DNA from: Filimonas sp.
GTDB lineage: Bacteria; Bacteroidota; Bacteroidia; Chitinophagales; Chitinophagaceae
Assembly: GCA_017306865.1 (NCBI GenBank)
Contig: JAFKHH010000013.1
Location: 186,001 to 250,000 of the forward strand
Direction: 5' to 3'
Length of the DNA stretch: 64,000 bases
Below are positions 8,881-17,869 of the stretch, in pieces. How positions within the stretch are numbered: the first letter of the stretch is position 1; the number at the start of each line of letters is the position of its first letter. The translations under genes were made by a program, and so were the position numbers. The notes beneath the pieces are model-generated. The model saw only the letters and a program-made list of their open reading frames with translations. It did not search any database and was not told the origin of the DNA.

Positions 8881-9092
8881 TGTTTAATTGTTAGATGGTT
8901 AAATTGTTGAAATTATTTTTTTCCTTCTATCGCCTTGGTGCGTGTCTTCACGAACCAATGAGTAGAAATCCTGACAGGTCTTTAAGACCTGTCAGGATTA
9001 AAAAAAGGAATAAGTCACATAAAGAAGAAGCCGCTTGGTACCAAGCGGCTTCTTCTTTATAACAATGTAACCATATAACAATTCAACAATTT
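8881..9092. repeat. ATTGTT-family arms enclosing two palindromes (bshC/purE junction)
   Basis: Outer arms at 8881-8916 and 9061-9092 are inverted members of the ATTGTT family. Inside are CCTTGGTGCGTGTCTTCACG...(8934-8958), a 33-base palindrome 8967-8999 (AATCCTGACAGGTCTT, one base, then its complement), and the terminator palindrome 9019-9060. The first two parts recur together at 22739-22822. Confidence 0.8.
9019..9060. terminator. Perfect 42-base palindrome, bidirectional terminator
   Basis: Each half is 21 bases and exactly complementary to the other, with GGTACC at the centre and GAAGAAGCCGCTT as the stem. It lies between the convergent ends of bshC and purE, with T-rich flanks on both strands, so it can terminate both transcripts. 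Confidence 0.85.
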
Positions 9093-9609
9093 ATTTGTCA
9101 AACTGATTCGGCCAGTCTTTCTTTAATTTATCCGCCTTCTCTATCACTGTATCATTCATTTGTTGCTTGTATGTTTTCATCTTAGCTGCAATAGCTGCAT
9201 CGTGTGAGCCGATGATCTGTGTAGCCAGCAAGCCTGCGTTCTTTGCTGCATTCAGCGCTACTGTTGCAACAGGTACGCCATTTGGCATTTGCAGAATAGA
9301 CAATACAGAATCCCAACCATCAATAGAGTTAGACGATTTAACCGGCACACCAATAACCGGTAAGGTTGTTACAGCAGCAACCATGCCCGGCAAATGTGCC
9401 GCGCCGCCAGCACCTGCAATGATCACTTTCAGGCCGCGCGCTGCCGCCTGCTGCGCATATTCGATCATACGTAGCGGCGTGCGGTGTGCGGATACAACAG
9501 TCAGTTCAAACGCAATTCCAAACTCTTTTAATACAGCCGCCGCGTCCTGCATAATGTTCAGGTCGCTATCGCTGCCCATGATGATTCCAACTTGTACTTG
9601 TGCGCTCAT
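9091..9609 (-). CDS. purE: N5-carboxyaminoimidazole ribonucleotide mutase PurE
   Basis: PurE converts N5-CAIR made by PurK to CAIR in de novo purine synthesis. The 172-residue class I protein shows '[10 protein letters not shown]' near the N-terminus (about 8-17), 'VSAHRTP' (about 39-45) and '[14 protein letters not shown]' (about 66-79). The start ATG at 9607-9609 follows a copy of the ACATCGTACAT double repeat by nine bases. purK lies upstream in the same direction, separated by 289 bases of repeats. Confidence 0.95.
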   Translation of the reverse strand: MSAQVQVGIIMGSDSDLNIMQDAAAVLKEFGIAFELTVVSAHRTPLRMIEYAQQAAARGLKVIIAGAGGAAHLPGMVAAVTTLPVIGVPVKSSNSIDGWDSVLSILQMPNGVPVATVALNAAKNAGLLATQIIGSHDAAIAAKMKTYKQQMNDTVIEKADKLKKDWPNQFDK

Positions 9610-9618
9610 AGTATTTTT

Positions 9619-9643
9619 ATGTATGATGTTAGATGTACGATGT
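9619..9643 (-). repeat. ACATCGTACAT double repeat, copy 2, upstream of purE
   Basis: On the minus strand the unit reads in the same orientation relative to purE as copy 1 does relative to prmA, ending about nine bases before the ATG. One word carries a single change (CATACAT). Confidence 0.8.
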
Positions 9644-9898
9644 AAATAATTGAAAAAACCTGCTTACATCCAATATGCTTATTTATTTGGTTTGATAAAT
9701 CAAACAACAATGAAAATCGATACTATACTTTGCGTTCTTTGCGCTTCTCTGTGTCCTTTGCGATACTTTTTTCTTGCAATGAAAAGCTTGATCCGATAAT
9801 AATACCATTCAATAATGCTTGCCATCAATAATGAACTCAAAAGCTTTGACCATTCACCTCACTCACAACTCACAATTGACAACTCACACATTCACATC
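9644..9898. repeat. purK-purE spacer: palindrome-headed and CTTTGCG/CTCACAA repeats
   Basis: 9690-9705 is the palindrome GTTTGATAAATCAAAC, followed by ACAATGAAAA and a CTTTGCGTTCTTTGCG run (9731-9775); the same order occurs at 25463-25550, where the palindrome reads GTTCGATAAATCGAAC. 9845-9898 carries a CTCACAACTCACAATTGAC run. I see no gene in this stretch. Confidence 0.7.
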
Positions 9899-11044
9899 TC
9901 ACGATCCCTTCGTCACCACCTTCAGCGTATGCTTGATCTTATTCGATAGATACACCAATTCTGTTTTATCGCGGTGCATAATAGTCACATGCCCCATTTT
10001 TCTGCCCGGCTTCGTTTGTACTTTGCCATACAAGTGTACAAAAGCATTTTCCAGTTTCAGTATATCATCCAGCCCCTCATAAAATGCGTTGCCCGAATGG
10101 CCTTCTGCGCCTAATAAGTTTACTATGGCAGAAGGTAATATAGGGTCAGTATTGCCCAGCGGGTATTGCAGCATAATGCGCCAAAGCATATCATACTGAC
10201 TGCAATAGTTGGCTTCTATCGTATGGTGACCGCTATTATGTACACGAGGCGCTGTTTCGTTTACCAGCACATCGCCATTTTTATCAATGAATAGTTCTAC
10301 CGCAAACAAGCCCGGGCTGTTTAACTCTTTTGCTACTTTTAGCGCAATTGCTTCTGCTTTCCAAAGAACTTGCTGAGGCAGGTCGGCTGGGCTTAACTGG
10401 TAGTCCAGCAGGTTCAGATATGGGTCAAAGATCATTTGGGCAGAAGGGTAGATGGCTGTTTCCTTTTTGTCATTCACCGCTACAATCACCGCTATTTCTT
10501 TATCCATATTCACCATCTTCTCCAACACAGAAGGGGCATCAAAGCCTTTGTCAAATTCCCCCTCACTCTTTATTACCTGTACACCTTTGCCATCATAACC
10601 ACCTTCGCCAATTTTGTGCACGGCAGGCAGGAAAGCTGCTTGTTGTGCCAGCGCTGCTTTATTTTCTGTAATAACAAATGCGGCAGTCGGAATTTCCTTC
10701 TCCTTATAAAATTGCTTCTGAGTGATCTTGTTTTTGATCGTACGGATAGCCGACGGGTGCGGATATACGCGTACGCCTTCGCTTTGCAGTTTATCCAGTG
10801 CGTCTATGTTTACGTCCTCTATCTCAATGGTGATCGCATCCAGGTTTTTACCAAAATGATACACCGTGTCAAAGTCACGGATATTACCCTTTACAAAATG
10901 GTGGCAGAGATGCGCAGCAGGGCAATGCTCGTCATTTTCCAATACATACGTTTCCACTACATAGTTAGCTGCCGCCTGCAACAGCATACGGCCCAATTGT
11001 CCGCCGCCTAAAATGCCAATTTTCTGAGGATAATTCTGGTTCAT
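9899..11044 (-). CDS. purK: N5-carboxyaminoimidazole ribonucleotide synthase PurK
   Basis: ATP-grasp enzyme that carboxylates aminoimidazole ribonucleotide with bicarbonate, feeding PurE. The 381-residue protein starts with the nucleotide-binding loop GILGGGQLGRML, has the ATP-grasp 'KIGEGGYDGKGVQVI' segment (about 145-160) and 'NETAPRVHNSGHHTIE' (about 260-275). The frame runs on 51 codons upstream of the Met at 11042-11044, but the residues there look unlike the family, so that Met is taken as the start. No gene divides purK from purE. Confidence 0.94.
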   Translation of the reverse strand: MNQNYPQKIGILGGGQLGRMLLQAAANYVVETYVLENDEHCPAAHLCHHFVKGNIRDFDTVYHFGKNLDAITIEIEDVNIDALDKLQSEGVRVYPHPSAIRTIKNKITQKQFYKEKEIPTAAFVITENKAALAQQAAFLPAVHKIGEGGYDGKGVQVIKSEGEFDKGFDAPSVLEKMVNMDKEIAVIVAVNDKKETAIYPSAQMIFDPYLNLLDYQLSPADLPQQVLWKAEAIALKVAKELNSPGLFAVELFIDKNGDVLVNETAPRVHNSGHHTIEANYCSQYDMLWRIMLQYPLGNTDPILPSAIVNLLGAEGHSGNAFYEGLDDILKLENAFVHLYGKVQTKPGRKMGHVTIMHRDKTELVYLSNKIKHTLKVVTKGS

Positions 11045-11247
11045 AGTCACGCTTTGTGAAAGATGCCGCAATTTGTGAAAAATTTGCCCAAAAATTGGTT
11101 TTTTCTTTCGGCTGAAACCCCTTTGGAGCGCTCTTTTTTCAACGCAAGGGTAATTTAACGCATTTGTATTGAGCAGGTAGGAAAAACACCCGGACAAAAT
11201 GCTAAAAGAGCTGCCTCATTCTATTTTTTTGCTACATTTATACAACG

Positions 11248-11334
11248 ATGCTTCCTGACTATCCACATAAGATATTTGCCGACAGGCGTATTGACTATTC
11301 CTTGTTGATGGAAGCGCTTGCCATGAATTCGTAG
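11248..11334 (+). CDS. Possible 28-residue peptide
   Basis: An ATG at 11248 opens 28 codons ending in TAG at 11332-11334. The peptide (starting MLPDYPHKIFADRR) has a normal protein-like composition, with no membrane segment. A TACATTTA box at 11233-11240 resembles a -7 element eight bases in front of the ATG. It lies between divergent purK and the dioxygenase gene. The evidence is weak; it may be chance. Confidence 0.2.
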   Translation: MLPDYPHKIFADRRIDYSLLMEALAMNS

Positions 11335-11459
11335 CCGCGTTAACTAATATTTACCCGTTGTAAGAGCAATCTGCCATTTTTTAATTACCTGTTTTTTCAG
11401 ACATGCCTGTGCATAGCAAACCTGCTATACGCATGTGTGCTGGGTTAAAATTTTTTAAC

Positions 11460-12593
11460 ATGGAAACCTTAACGAGGTCAACACAACATCCTATCAACAA
11501 CACTGATTTTTTGCCTTTGCAAGGCACAGATTACATTGAGTTTTACGTAGGCAATGCCAAGCAGGCTGCGCATTTTTATAAAACAGCTTTTGGCTTTCAA
11601 AGCCTGGCATATGCCGGCCCTGAGACAGGTGTAAAAAATAAAGTGAGCTATGTGATCAGGCAAAATAAGCTCACGTTTGTACTAACCACGCCATTGCGGG
11701 CGGACCATGAAATATCAACCCATGTACACAAACATGGTGATGGCGTAAAAGTTCTGGCGCTGCGTGTGGATGATGCTACGGATGCGTGGGAACAGACAAC
11801 GAAGCGCGGAGCTAAAAGTTATATGAAGCCGACGGAAATGTCGGATGAGTTTGGCAAAGCTGTTGTTAGCGGCATTTGTACTTATGGTGAAACAGTGCAT
11901 TTGTTTATAGAGCGTAAAGACTATAACGGCCCTTTCCTGCCGGGATTCAGAAAGTGGGAAACGCCTTACTACAACCCTGCGGAAACAGGGCTGCAATATG
12001 TGGACCATTGTGTAGGTAATGTGGGTTGGAACCAGATGAACAAATGGGTACAGTTTTATGAAGATGTAATGGGCTTCCGCAACATTCTTTCATTTGATGA
12101 CAATGATATTTCTACGGAATATTCTGCCCTTATGAGTAAGGTAATGAGCAATGGCAATGGCTATGTAAAATTCCCGATCAATGAACCGGCAGAGGGGAAG
12201 AAGAAGTCGCAGGTAGAGGAATACCTGGATTTCTATGATGGGGAAGGAGTGCAGCACGTAGCACTGGCGACGAACAATATTGTGGAGACGGTTACTGCAT
12301 TACGCAGCAGGGGCGTCGATTTCCTGACCGTACCGGGCAGTTATTATGAAGACCTGCTTTCCCGTGTAGGTAAAATAGACGAGGACCTGAAACCGCTGCA
12401 GGAATTGGGCATACTGGTGGACCGGGATGACGAGGGTTACTTACTACAAATATTTACCAAACCTGTTGAAGACAGGCCTACACTTTTCTTCGAAATCATC
12501 CAACGCAAGGGCGCCAAAAGCTTTGGCAAGGGCAATTTTAAAGCCTTGTTCGAAGCCATTGAGCGCGAGCAGGAGGCAAGGGGAAATCTATAA
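11460..12593 (+). CDS. hppD: 4-hydroxyphenylpyruvate dioxygenase
   Basis: Non-heme iron enzyme turning 4-hydroxyphenylpyruvate into homogentisate in tyrosine breakdown. The 377-residue protein has two vicinal-oxygen-chelate halves. The three iron ligands fit: His183 (YVDHCVGNV), His266 (GVQHVALATN) and Glu345 (LFFEIIQRKG). The frame is open from 11403, but the ATG at 11460 gives the expected N-terminus. Homogentisate dioxygenase and the later pathway genes are not in the window, so the pathway must be encoded elsewhere or be incomplete. Confidence 0.94.
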   Translation: METLTRSTQHPINNTDFLPLQGTDYIEFYVGNAKQAAHFYKTAFGFQSLAYAGPETGVKNKVSYVIRQNKLTFVLTTPLRADHEISTHVHKHGDGVKVLALRVDDATDAWEQTTKRGAKSYMKPTEMSDEFGKAVVSGICTYGETVHLFIERKDYNGPFLPGFRKWETPYYNPAETGLQYVDHCVGNVGWNQMNKWVQFYEDVMGFRNILSFDDNDISTEYSALMSKVMSNGNGYVKFPINEPAEGKKKSQVEEYLDFYDGEGVQHVALATNNIVETVTALRSRGVDFLTVPGSYYEDLLSRVGKIDEDLKPLQELGILVDRDDEGYLLQIFTKPVEDRPTLFFEIIQRKGAKSFGKGNFKALFEAIEREQEARGNL

Positions 12594-12733
12594 GGAATAA
12601 GGTTATAGGTGTGAGGTTTAAGGTGTTTTGCCTTGTGTTTTGCCTTAAACCTCATACTTCAGGCCTTACACCTCAAATAAATTTTAACGTCTACCCCATG
12701 GCTGTCACCCCATTATTGAATAATTTCGGGCAC

Positions 12734-13489
12734 ATGAAGCGCATTTTATCGACGTTAGCAGCCGTTTTTATCATTTCCTATTCTTTCGGGCAAGCCTCTT
12801 TTTTCGACTTTCAAAAGTCATATCCCCGTGTGGCGTATGCATTGAAACTGAAGGAGGATACACTAAAGCGACAGTTTCAGACAGCAGGTTTGCAATGGCC
12901 TGCGAAGCAGATCTATATCCGTTCTTTTAAATACGATAGCCAACTGGAAGTGTGGGTGCGCAACTCTTCTTCAGAGCAGTACAAACTATTTAAGACATAT
13001 AAAGTATGTGCGCTGGCCGGTAGCCTGGGGCCTAAGCGTATAGCAGGCGATTACCAGGTGCCGGAAGGCTTTTATTATGTAAATCAGTTCAATCCTAAAA
13101 GCAATTATCACCTGGCTTTAGGTTTAAATTATCCCAACTCATCCGACAGAATTTTGAGTGATTCTCTTCGCCCGGGCGGTGATATTTACATTCATGGCAG
13201 TTGTGTAACTACCGGTTGTATCCCAATCCGCGATGAACAGATAGAAGAAGTGTATATTCTTGCGGCTAATGCAAAAGCGGCAGGACAGGATTTTATACCA
13301 GTACACATTTATCCTGTTCGCTTCAGCAATCCTAAGAGTGTAGATATTCTTACTAAGTTGGCTAAAGACGATCCTTCATTACAGGTATTTGCTGACAGAC
13401 TGAAAGAAGTATATGAATACTTTGAGAAAGAAAAAAAATTGCCGCTTATATCTGTGAATAAGAAAGGTGAGTATGTGGTGATGAATTAA
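12734..13489 (+). CDS. YafK-type L,D-transpeptidase-fold protein
   Basis: 251 residues with a signal peptide (MKRILSTLAAVFIISYSFGQ). The catalytic part contains IYIHGSCVTTGCIPI with His154 and the nucleophile Cys162; the S-C-x-T-x-G-C spacing is that of the YafK branch of the YkuD fold. E. coli YafK (DpaA) releases Braun lipoprotein from peptidoglycan, so a peptidoglycan amidase or L,D-transpeptidase role in the periplasm is likely; which of the two cannot be told. The frame opens at 12611, and Met at 12734 was chosen because it starts the signal peptide. A strong terminator follows. Confidence 0.85.
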   Translation: MKRILSTLAAVFIISYSFGQASFFDFQKSYPRVAYALKLKEDTLKRQFQTAGLQWPAKQIYIRSFKYDSQLEVWVRNSSSEQYKLFKTYKVCALAGSLGPKRIAGDYQVPEGFYYVNQFNPKSNYHLALGLNYPNSSDRILSDSLRPGGDIYIHGSCVTTGCIPIRDEQIEEVYILAANAKAAGQDFIPVHIYPVRFSNPKSVDILTKLAKDDPSLQVFADRLKEVYEYFEKEKKLPLISVNKKGEYVVMN

Positions 13490-13520
13490 AATTATTGCAG
13501 TATAGAATTGTTCTATTGTT

Positions 13521-13556
13521 AAAGAAAGCGGCTTTATGAGCCGCTTTCTTTTTTGA
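13521..13556 (+). terminator. Intrinsic terminator after the YafK-type gene
   Basis: AAAGAAAGCGGCT, loop TTATG, AGCCGCTTTCTTT, then TTT: a perfect 13-base stem with T tract 31 bases behind the stop codon. Confidence 0.9.
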
Positions 13557-13564
13557 GGATAAAT

Positions 13565-13655
13565 TGATTGTTGCATTGTTGTATGGTTAAATTGTTGGGC
13601 TATTGAGTGATTTCATACAAAGACAATTTAATCATACAACAATTAAACAATTTTC
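13565..13655. repeat. ATTGTT/AACAAT inverted pair between convergent genes
   Basis: ATTGTTGTATGGTTAAATTG on the left and CAATTTAATCATACAACAAT on the right pair over about 20 bases with one mismatch that would be a G-U pair in RNA. The right arm overlaps the 3' end of ppk1. It could form a second terminator-like hairpin for both convergent transcripts. Confidence 0.75.
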
Positions 13656-15685
13656 CCTACATACTCCCATATTGCTTCCTGCGATCTTACTCTTGGTTCA
13701 CTGGAAGGAACCGGTACGTTTTGCAACTGTGCATTTATATGTACAGCTTGTACATTGTCTGCTAATTGCAAGTGCAGTATATCTATCAATTGTTGTTTTA
13801 TGCCGGCATCATATACCGGGAAGCAAACTTCTATACGATGATAAATGTTGCGGTTCATCCAATCGGAGCTACCCATAAATAAATCGGGAGAACCGTTATT
13901 GTGAAAATAAAAAATACGTCCGTGTTCAAGATATTTATCTACAATGCGTGTAACAGTAATGTTTTTACTTAAGCCATCAATGCCTGGGACGATACGGCAA
14001 ATACTACGTACGATCAATTGTATCTTAACGCCTGCGTTAGATGCCTCATACAATTTATTGATCATTACCTCTTCTTCCAGGTTATTCAGCTTAATGATAA
14101 TATGCGCTTCTTTTCCCTGCTGTGCATTATTTATTTCCCGGTCTATCAATGACAGGAAGCGACCTTGCAGGTTGAACTGTGCAACTAATAATTCATTGAA
14201 TTGCAGCTCGGGAAAATTCTTCGCCTGCTCCCTGTAATTCAGGAATAGAAAAAGTAATTCTAATTCTCTGGTGAGCCCTGCATGAGTGGTAAATAAAATA
14301 TGATCTGTATAAAAACGTGCAGTGCTTTCGTTGAAATTGCCGGTAGAAAGTAAACCGAAATATTGTACCCTGTCGCCAGCATTCCGCTTTACCATCGCTG
14401 TTTTTGCATGTACTTTTAATTCAGGGATACTGTAAATGATCTTAACACCGGCAGCTTTCATCACCTTTGCCCAGTTAATATTATTCTCTTCATCAAAACG
14501 GGCCTTCAACTCTACAAATGCAGTTACTTTTTTACCATTCCTTGCAGCACTGATCAAAGAATGTACAATGCGGGAATCATTCGCTACACGATACAGCGTT
14601 ACATATACTTCCGTTACATCAGGGTCTATAGCCGCTTCATTAAAAAAGCGAAGGACTGTGTCGTACGGTTCATATGGTACGTGTAGTACAATATCTTTTT
14701 CCTGTAGTTGTGTAAAGATGGAAACTGCGCTGCTATTGATCGCAGGCAGGTGAGGCTTCCATGTGGCGTACTTACTTCCCTCAAATGGTATAACGGGTAG
14801 CCCGCCCAGATCGCGCAAATTATGATACCTGCCACCGGTTACAATATTGGCGTCTGTAAGGCCCATATATTGCAACAGCGTGTGCAACGCGCGTATGTGC
14901 ATACCCGGCTCATACAGGAAACGTGTAGCGAACCCAAGATCACGTTTACGTATCTGGGCCTCTATCGTATCTGCAATATCCTTACTGTATTCATCTGCAA
15001 TATTTAGTTCTGCATCTCTTGTTACTTTAAAACTGTAACAATGCAAAATGGTATAAGAAGGGAAGATGAATGCAAGGTTTCGCCTGAGTATATCATCCAG
15101 CACTACGATGTAATGCTTCCCGTTTTTGTCTACGGTAAAAAAACGGGGCAACTCCTGTGATGGGATATTTACAATAGCTGTTTTCTCTTTCCCATGACGC
15201 TCCAACTGTACCGCTAAGTATAGGTGATTATTTTCCGGGAAAAATGTTTGCTTGTCAGAAACAAACACCGGTTGCAAAAAAGCCAATACCTGTGTATAGA
15301 AGTAAGCATCCGTTTCTGTATAGATAGCTTCCGGTATGGGCGTATTGTATATAGAAACCTGGTTGTGCTTTGCAAGTGCAGGAATAATAACCTCCCGTAT
15401 AATGCTGCCATACAGCATTTGCTGGTTCAGTATGATCTTGTTTACTTCCTGCAATACCTGTTCCGCTGTTGCAGCTTCTTCCTTCTCTTTTTCGTTGTAA
15501 TGTTTAAAATGGAGGAAAGCCATCAGTGACGGAATACGCACCCGGTAAAATTCATCCAGGTTGGAAGAATAGATAGACAGGAAGTTGATCTTTTCCTGTA
15601 GCGGTACGTTTTCACGCGCAGCCTCCTGCAAAACTCTTTCATTGAACGAAAGCCAACTAATATCCCGGTTGAAAAATTGTGACAT
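13643..15685 (-). CDS. ppk1: Polyphosphate kinase 1
   Basis: PPK1 reversibly makes inorganic polyphosphate from ATP at the membrane. The 680-residue protein has the N-terminal domain ('FFNRDISWLSFNERVL' at 4-19, 'YSSNLDEFYRVRIP' at 39-52), the head domain, and two phospholipase D-like catalytic domains. The autophosphorylated His is His426 in ELKVHAKTAM; arginines and 'LLSTGNFNESTARFYTDH' behind it are as in the family. The stop of the HD/Pycsar-type gene upstream is only 14 bases away, so the two are very likely cotranscribed. Confidence 0.95.
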   Translation of the reverse strand: MSQFFNRDISWLSFNERVLQEAARENVPLQEKINFLSIYSSNLDEFYRVRIPSLMAFLHFKHYNEKEKEEAATAEQVLQEVNKIILNQQMLYGSIIREVIIPALAKHNQVSIYNTPIPEAIYTETDAYFYTQVLAFLQPVFVSDKQTFFPENNHLYLAVQLERHGKEKTAIVNIPSQELPRFFTVDKNGKHYIVVLDDILRRNLAFIFPSYTILHCYSFKVTRDAELNIADEYSKDIADTIEAQIRKRDLGFATRFLYEPGMHIRALHTLLQYMGLTDANIVTGGRYHNLRDLGGLPVIPFEGSKYATWKPHLPAINSSAVSIFTQLQEKDIVLHVPYEPYDTVLRFFNEAAIDPDVTEVYVTLYRVANDSRIVHSLISAARNGKKVTAFVELKARFDEENNINWAKVMKAAGVKIIYSIPELKVHAKTAMVKRNAGDRVQYFGLLSTGNFNESTARFYTDHILFTTHAGLTRELELLFLFLNYREQAKNFPELQFNELLVAQFNLQGRFLSLIDREINNAQQGKEAHIIIKLNNLEEEVMINKLYEASNAGVKIQLIVRSICRIVPGIDGLSKNITVTRIVDKYLEHGRIFYFHNNGSPDLFMGSSDWMNRNIYHRIEVCFPVYDAGIKQQLIDILHLQLADNVQAVHINAQLQNVPVPSSEPRVRSQEAIWEYVGKIV

Positions 15686-15699
15686 GCGGTAGTTTTAAC

Positions 15700-16977
15700 C
15701 TATTTAGCCAGGAAAGAGTTGTCTGAGTATAACAACGTAGCGCCAACGAATGCAACTACAGAGATCACTATTCCAAACATGAAAATATTATACGCCAGTC
15801 GCAGCAGCTTGTATTTCTTCCCAAGCACTACGCCTTGTGAGTACACATCTTTGATAAGGCTGCCATACAAGTAATCCCGGTCGTTCATCACCTCCAGCAT
15901 ACCCCATGTATATTCCTCCAGGCTCATTTTATAAAAGTTGCCAAAGAAAAGCAGGTTCACCTTTTTTGTTTCAATATCCTCTTTGGTAAAAGTGCCTTGT
16001 GGTATAGTGGGCCTGGTTGCACGGATAGATATAACCATGGTGATCACACAAACAGAAAGCAATAAAACTACTGGTATGGTGAGATATGGGTACTCTTCCA
16101 GCTTGCGAAGCAGGATACTTAATAAGACAGAGATAATGATAGAGTTAACCGTGATCAATATATGCGCCTTGTTGTCTGCCATATCGCTCAGTCGCTGATG
16201 GTTGGTAGACGAAATGCGGAACATCGTTTCAATGCCGCGGTCGGGTCGTACTATTTTCTCTTTCTTTTTGTCTTCTTTTTTATGTTCCTCTTTCGTATCT
16301 GCAGCCGCAGGTTGTTTTGACGGAATAGTAGGTGCAGCTACGGCTTCGCCATTCTCCTGCTGTTTTTTCAACAGTTTTTGTAAATGGGCTTCTTTTGTTT
16401 TTGTCAGTAACAACTGGCCATAGTCTGTTTGATAATGATGTTGCTGCATCAGCATTATAGTACCTGCCCGCCAATGCTCTTTGGATATGTGCAACCCCTT
16501 CCAGGCATCCACCTCCTTGTGCATAAGCTTATTGTTCGCCTCAAAATCGTCTGTGCCCAGGTGAAAAAGATCTGCATCGCAGATAATCTTTTCAACCAGC
16601 GATTTTGGTTGCTGCGGCATACGTGTTGCCAGTATGCAACCCTGCACCTGCTCTATAATCTCGCCCGGCACATTGTTTTCCTGCAGGAATGTGGTAGCCA
16701 GGTCGGCGCCTCTTTGCTCGTGGCCCAATGCATTCTCCCCATTGTAATAACCAATGTCGTGAAAGTAGGCTGCGCAGATAACAATAAAGAAATCGGTATC
16801 ATTCAGATGATAATGATTAGCGATATTTGTAGCTGCTTTTACTACTGCGTTCACGTGGTCCTGTGTATGATAAAAGATTTTATCATTAGGGTGGTTTAAA
16901 ATGAACATCCGAACATAAGACTCGGCTTTTTGTAATATATCCTGGTAATTCATATTATTTGAAGGTTCAGACGACAT
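15700..16977 (-). CDS. HD-domain protein fused to a Pycsar-type membrane effector region
   Basis: 425 residues. Residues 30-150 form an HD metal-dependent phosphohydrolase domain with ligands visible as His37 (YHTQDH), His73-Asp74 (FHDIG) and Asp134 (IICDAD). After a charged, low-complexity linker rich in Lys and Glu (about 205-245), residues 250-420 match the transmembrane effector region of Pycsar systems (DUF5706), with 'ADNKAHILITVNSI', three membrane segments (about 273-290, 299-318 and 396-416) and 'GNFYKMSLEEY'. In known Pycsar defence, a nucleotide cyclase made next door activates such effectors; none is present here. The HD part may hydrolyse a nucleotide signal. It precedes ppk1 by 14 bases. 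Met9 is an alternative start. Confidence 0.85.
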   Translation of the reverse strand: MSSEPSNNMNYQDILQKAESYVRMFILNHPNDKIFYHTQDHVNAVVKAATNIANHYHLNDTDFFIVICAAYFHDIGYYNGENALGHEQRGADLATTFLQENNVPGEIIEQVQGCILATRMPQQPKSLVEKIICDADLFHLGTDDFEANNKLMHKEVDAWKGLHISKEHWRAGTIMLMQQHHYQTDYGQLLLTKTKEAHLQKLLKKQQENGEAVAAPTIPSKQPAAADTKEEHKKEDKKKEKIVRPDRGIETMFRISSTNHQRLSDMADNKAHILITVNSIIISVLLSILLRKLEEYPYLTIPVVLLLSVCVITMVISIRATRPTIPQGTFTKEDIETKKVNLLFFGNFYKMSLEEYTWGMLEVMNDRDYLYGSLIKDVYSQGVVLGKKYKLLRLAYNIFMFGIVISVVAFVGATLLYSDNSFLAK

Positions 16978-17011
16978 ATAAAATTCGGTTATTTTAGTAA
17001 TTTACGAAGCA

Positions 17012-17869
17012 ATGAATAGAAAAACAATTATAAAAAACCTCGGTTTGCTCTCCATCGTGGTTTTGTTTTCCTGCTATCAGAAAGTAACCTATCTCAGCCC
17101 CAAAGGATATAACCTGGTAAAACCTGAAAAGGTTATTCTGAAAGATGCACTATTGGAAATATCGGGCCTTGCGCTTCATAATGGTGTAGCAGATACTTTT
17201 TTTGCAATAAACGATGAAGAAGGCAAACTCTATTATTTTACCAAAAACAACCGCCTTCCCGGTTACGCAAAGTTTGGTAAAAGCGGGGACTATGAAGACC
17301 TCGTGATCAGTGGCGGTAAATTTATCATTCTAAAAAGTAATGGGAAGCTATATACATTTCCGTATTCATTGTACCAGTCTAAGATCATAGATTCTGCGAC
17401 AAAGGAGATAAGTGTTTTTTCCAAAGGGGAGTATGAAGGGCTGGCAGCGGATACAACAGGTCGCTTATATGTAATGTGTAAGCATTGTAAAGAAGATGAA
17501 GACCAGACCGAGCATACAACTATATACACTTTTACACGCGACTCCATCCGGGATACCTATACACCTGACAGCAATATCTGGTTAAATGTAAAAGAGATAA
17601 CCAGGCTATCAGGAAAAAAGAATGTGCGTTTTGCTCCGTCAGCATTGGCACAACATCCTAAAACAAAACAATGGTTTATTCTTTCTTCTGTAAATAAATT
17701 GCTGGTAGTGACAGATGCGCAGTTTAATGTAAAAGAAGCGTATCCGCTAAAGCCAAGTTTATTCAGGCAGCCGGAAGGAATAGCTTTTGACAATGACGGC
17801 AATCTTTATATTACCAATGAGGGAAAAGACGAAAATGCTGATTTGCTGATTTTCAAATACCAAAACTAA
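17012..17869 (+). CDS. Lipoprotein with SdiA-regulated-like (phytase-esterase-like) domain
   Basis: 285 residues; a lipoprotein signal ends at Cys21 (VLFSC). The rest looks like a six-bladed propeller of the SdiA-regulated family: 'EISGLALHNG', 'YEDLVISGGKFIIL', 'EYEGLAADTTGRLYVMCK', 'PSALAQHPKTKQWFILS', and 'QPEGIAFDNDGNLYITNEG' near the C-terminus, the last typical of the fold. The function is not established; related esterase-like phytases act on phosphate esters. Its stop overlaps the next ATG by one base (TAATG), so the lipoprotein and the phosphoesterase-barrel are translated together and may act together at the outer membrane. It is divergent from the HD/Pycsar-type gene, 34 bases away. 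Confidence 0.78.
   Translation: MNRKTIIKNLGLLSIVVLFSCYQKVTYLSPKGYNLVKPEKVILKDALLEISGLALHNGVADTFFAINDEEGKLYYFTKNNRLPGYAKFGKSGDYEDLVISGGKFIILKSNGKLYTFPYSLYQSKIIDSATKEISVFSKGEYEGLAADTTGRLYVMCKHCKEDEDQTEHTTIYTFTRDSIRDTYTPDSNIWLNVKEITRLSGKKNVRFAPSALAQHPKTKQWFILSSVNKLLVVTDAQFNVKEAYPLKPSLFRQPEGIAFDNDGNLYITNEGKDENADLLIFKYQN

Noticed and set aside
9167-9649. 160-codon ORF opposite purE
   Set aside because: It lies antisense to purE, a clear gene, and its translation is rich in Ala, Ser, Thr and Cys without any recognisable motif: a shadow frame.
15700-16977. Complete Pycsar anti-phage operon
   Set aside because: Only the effector-like membrane region is present; no uridylate or cytidylate cyclase is encoded within several kilobases on either side.
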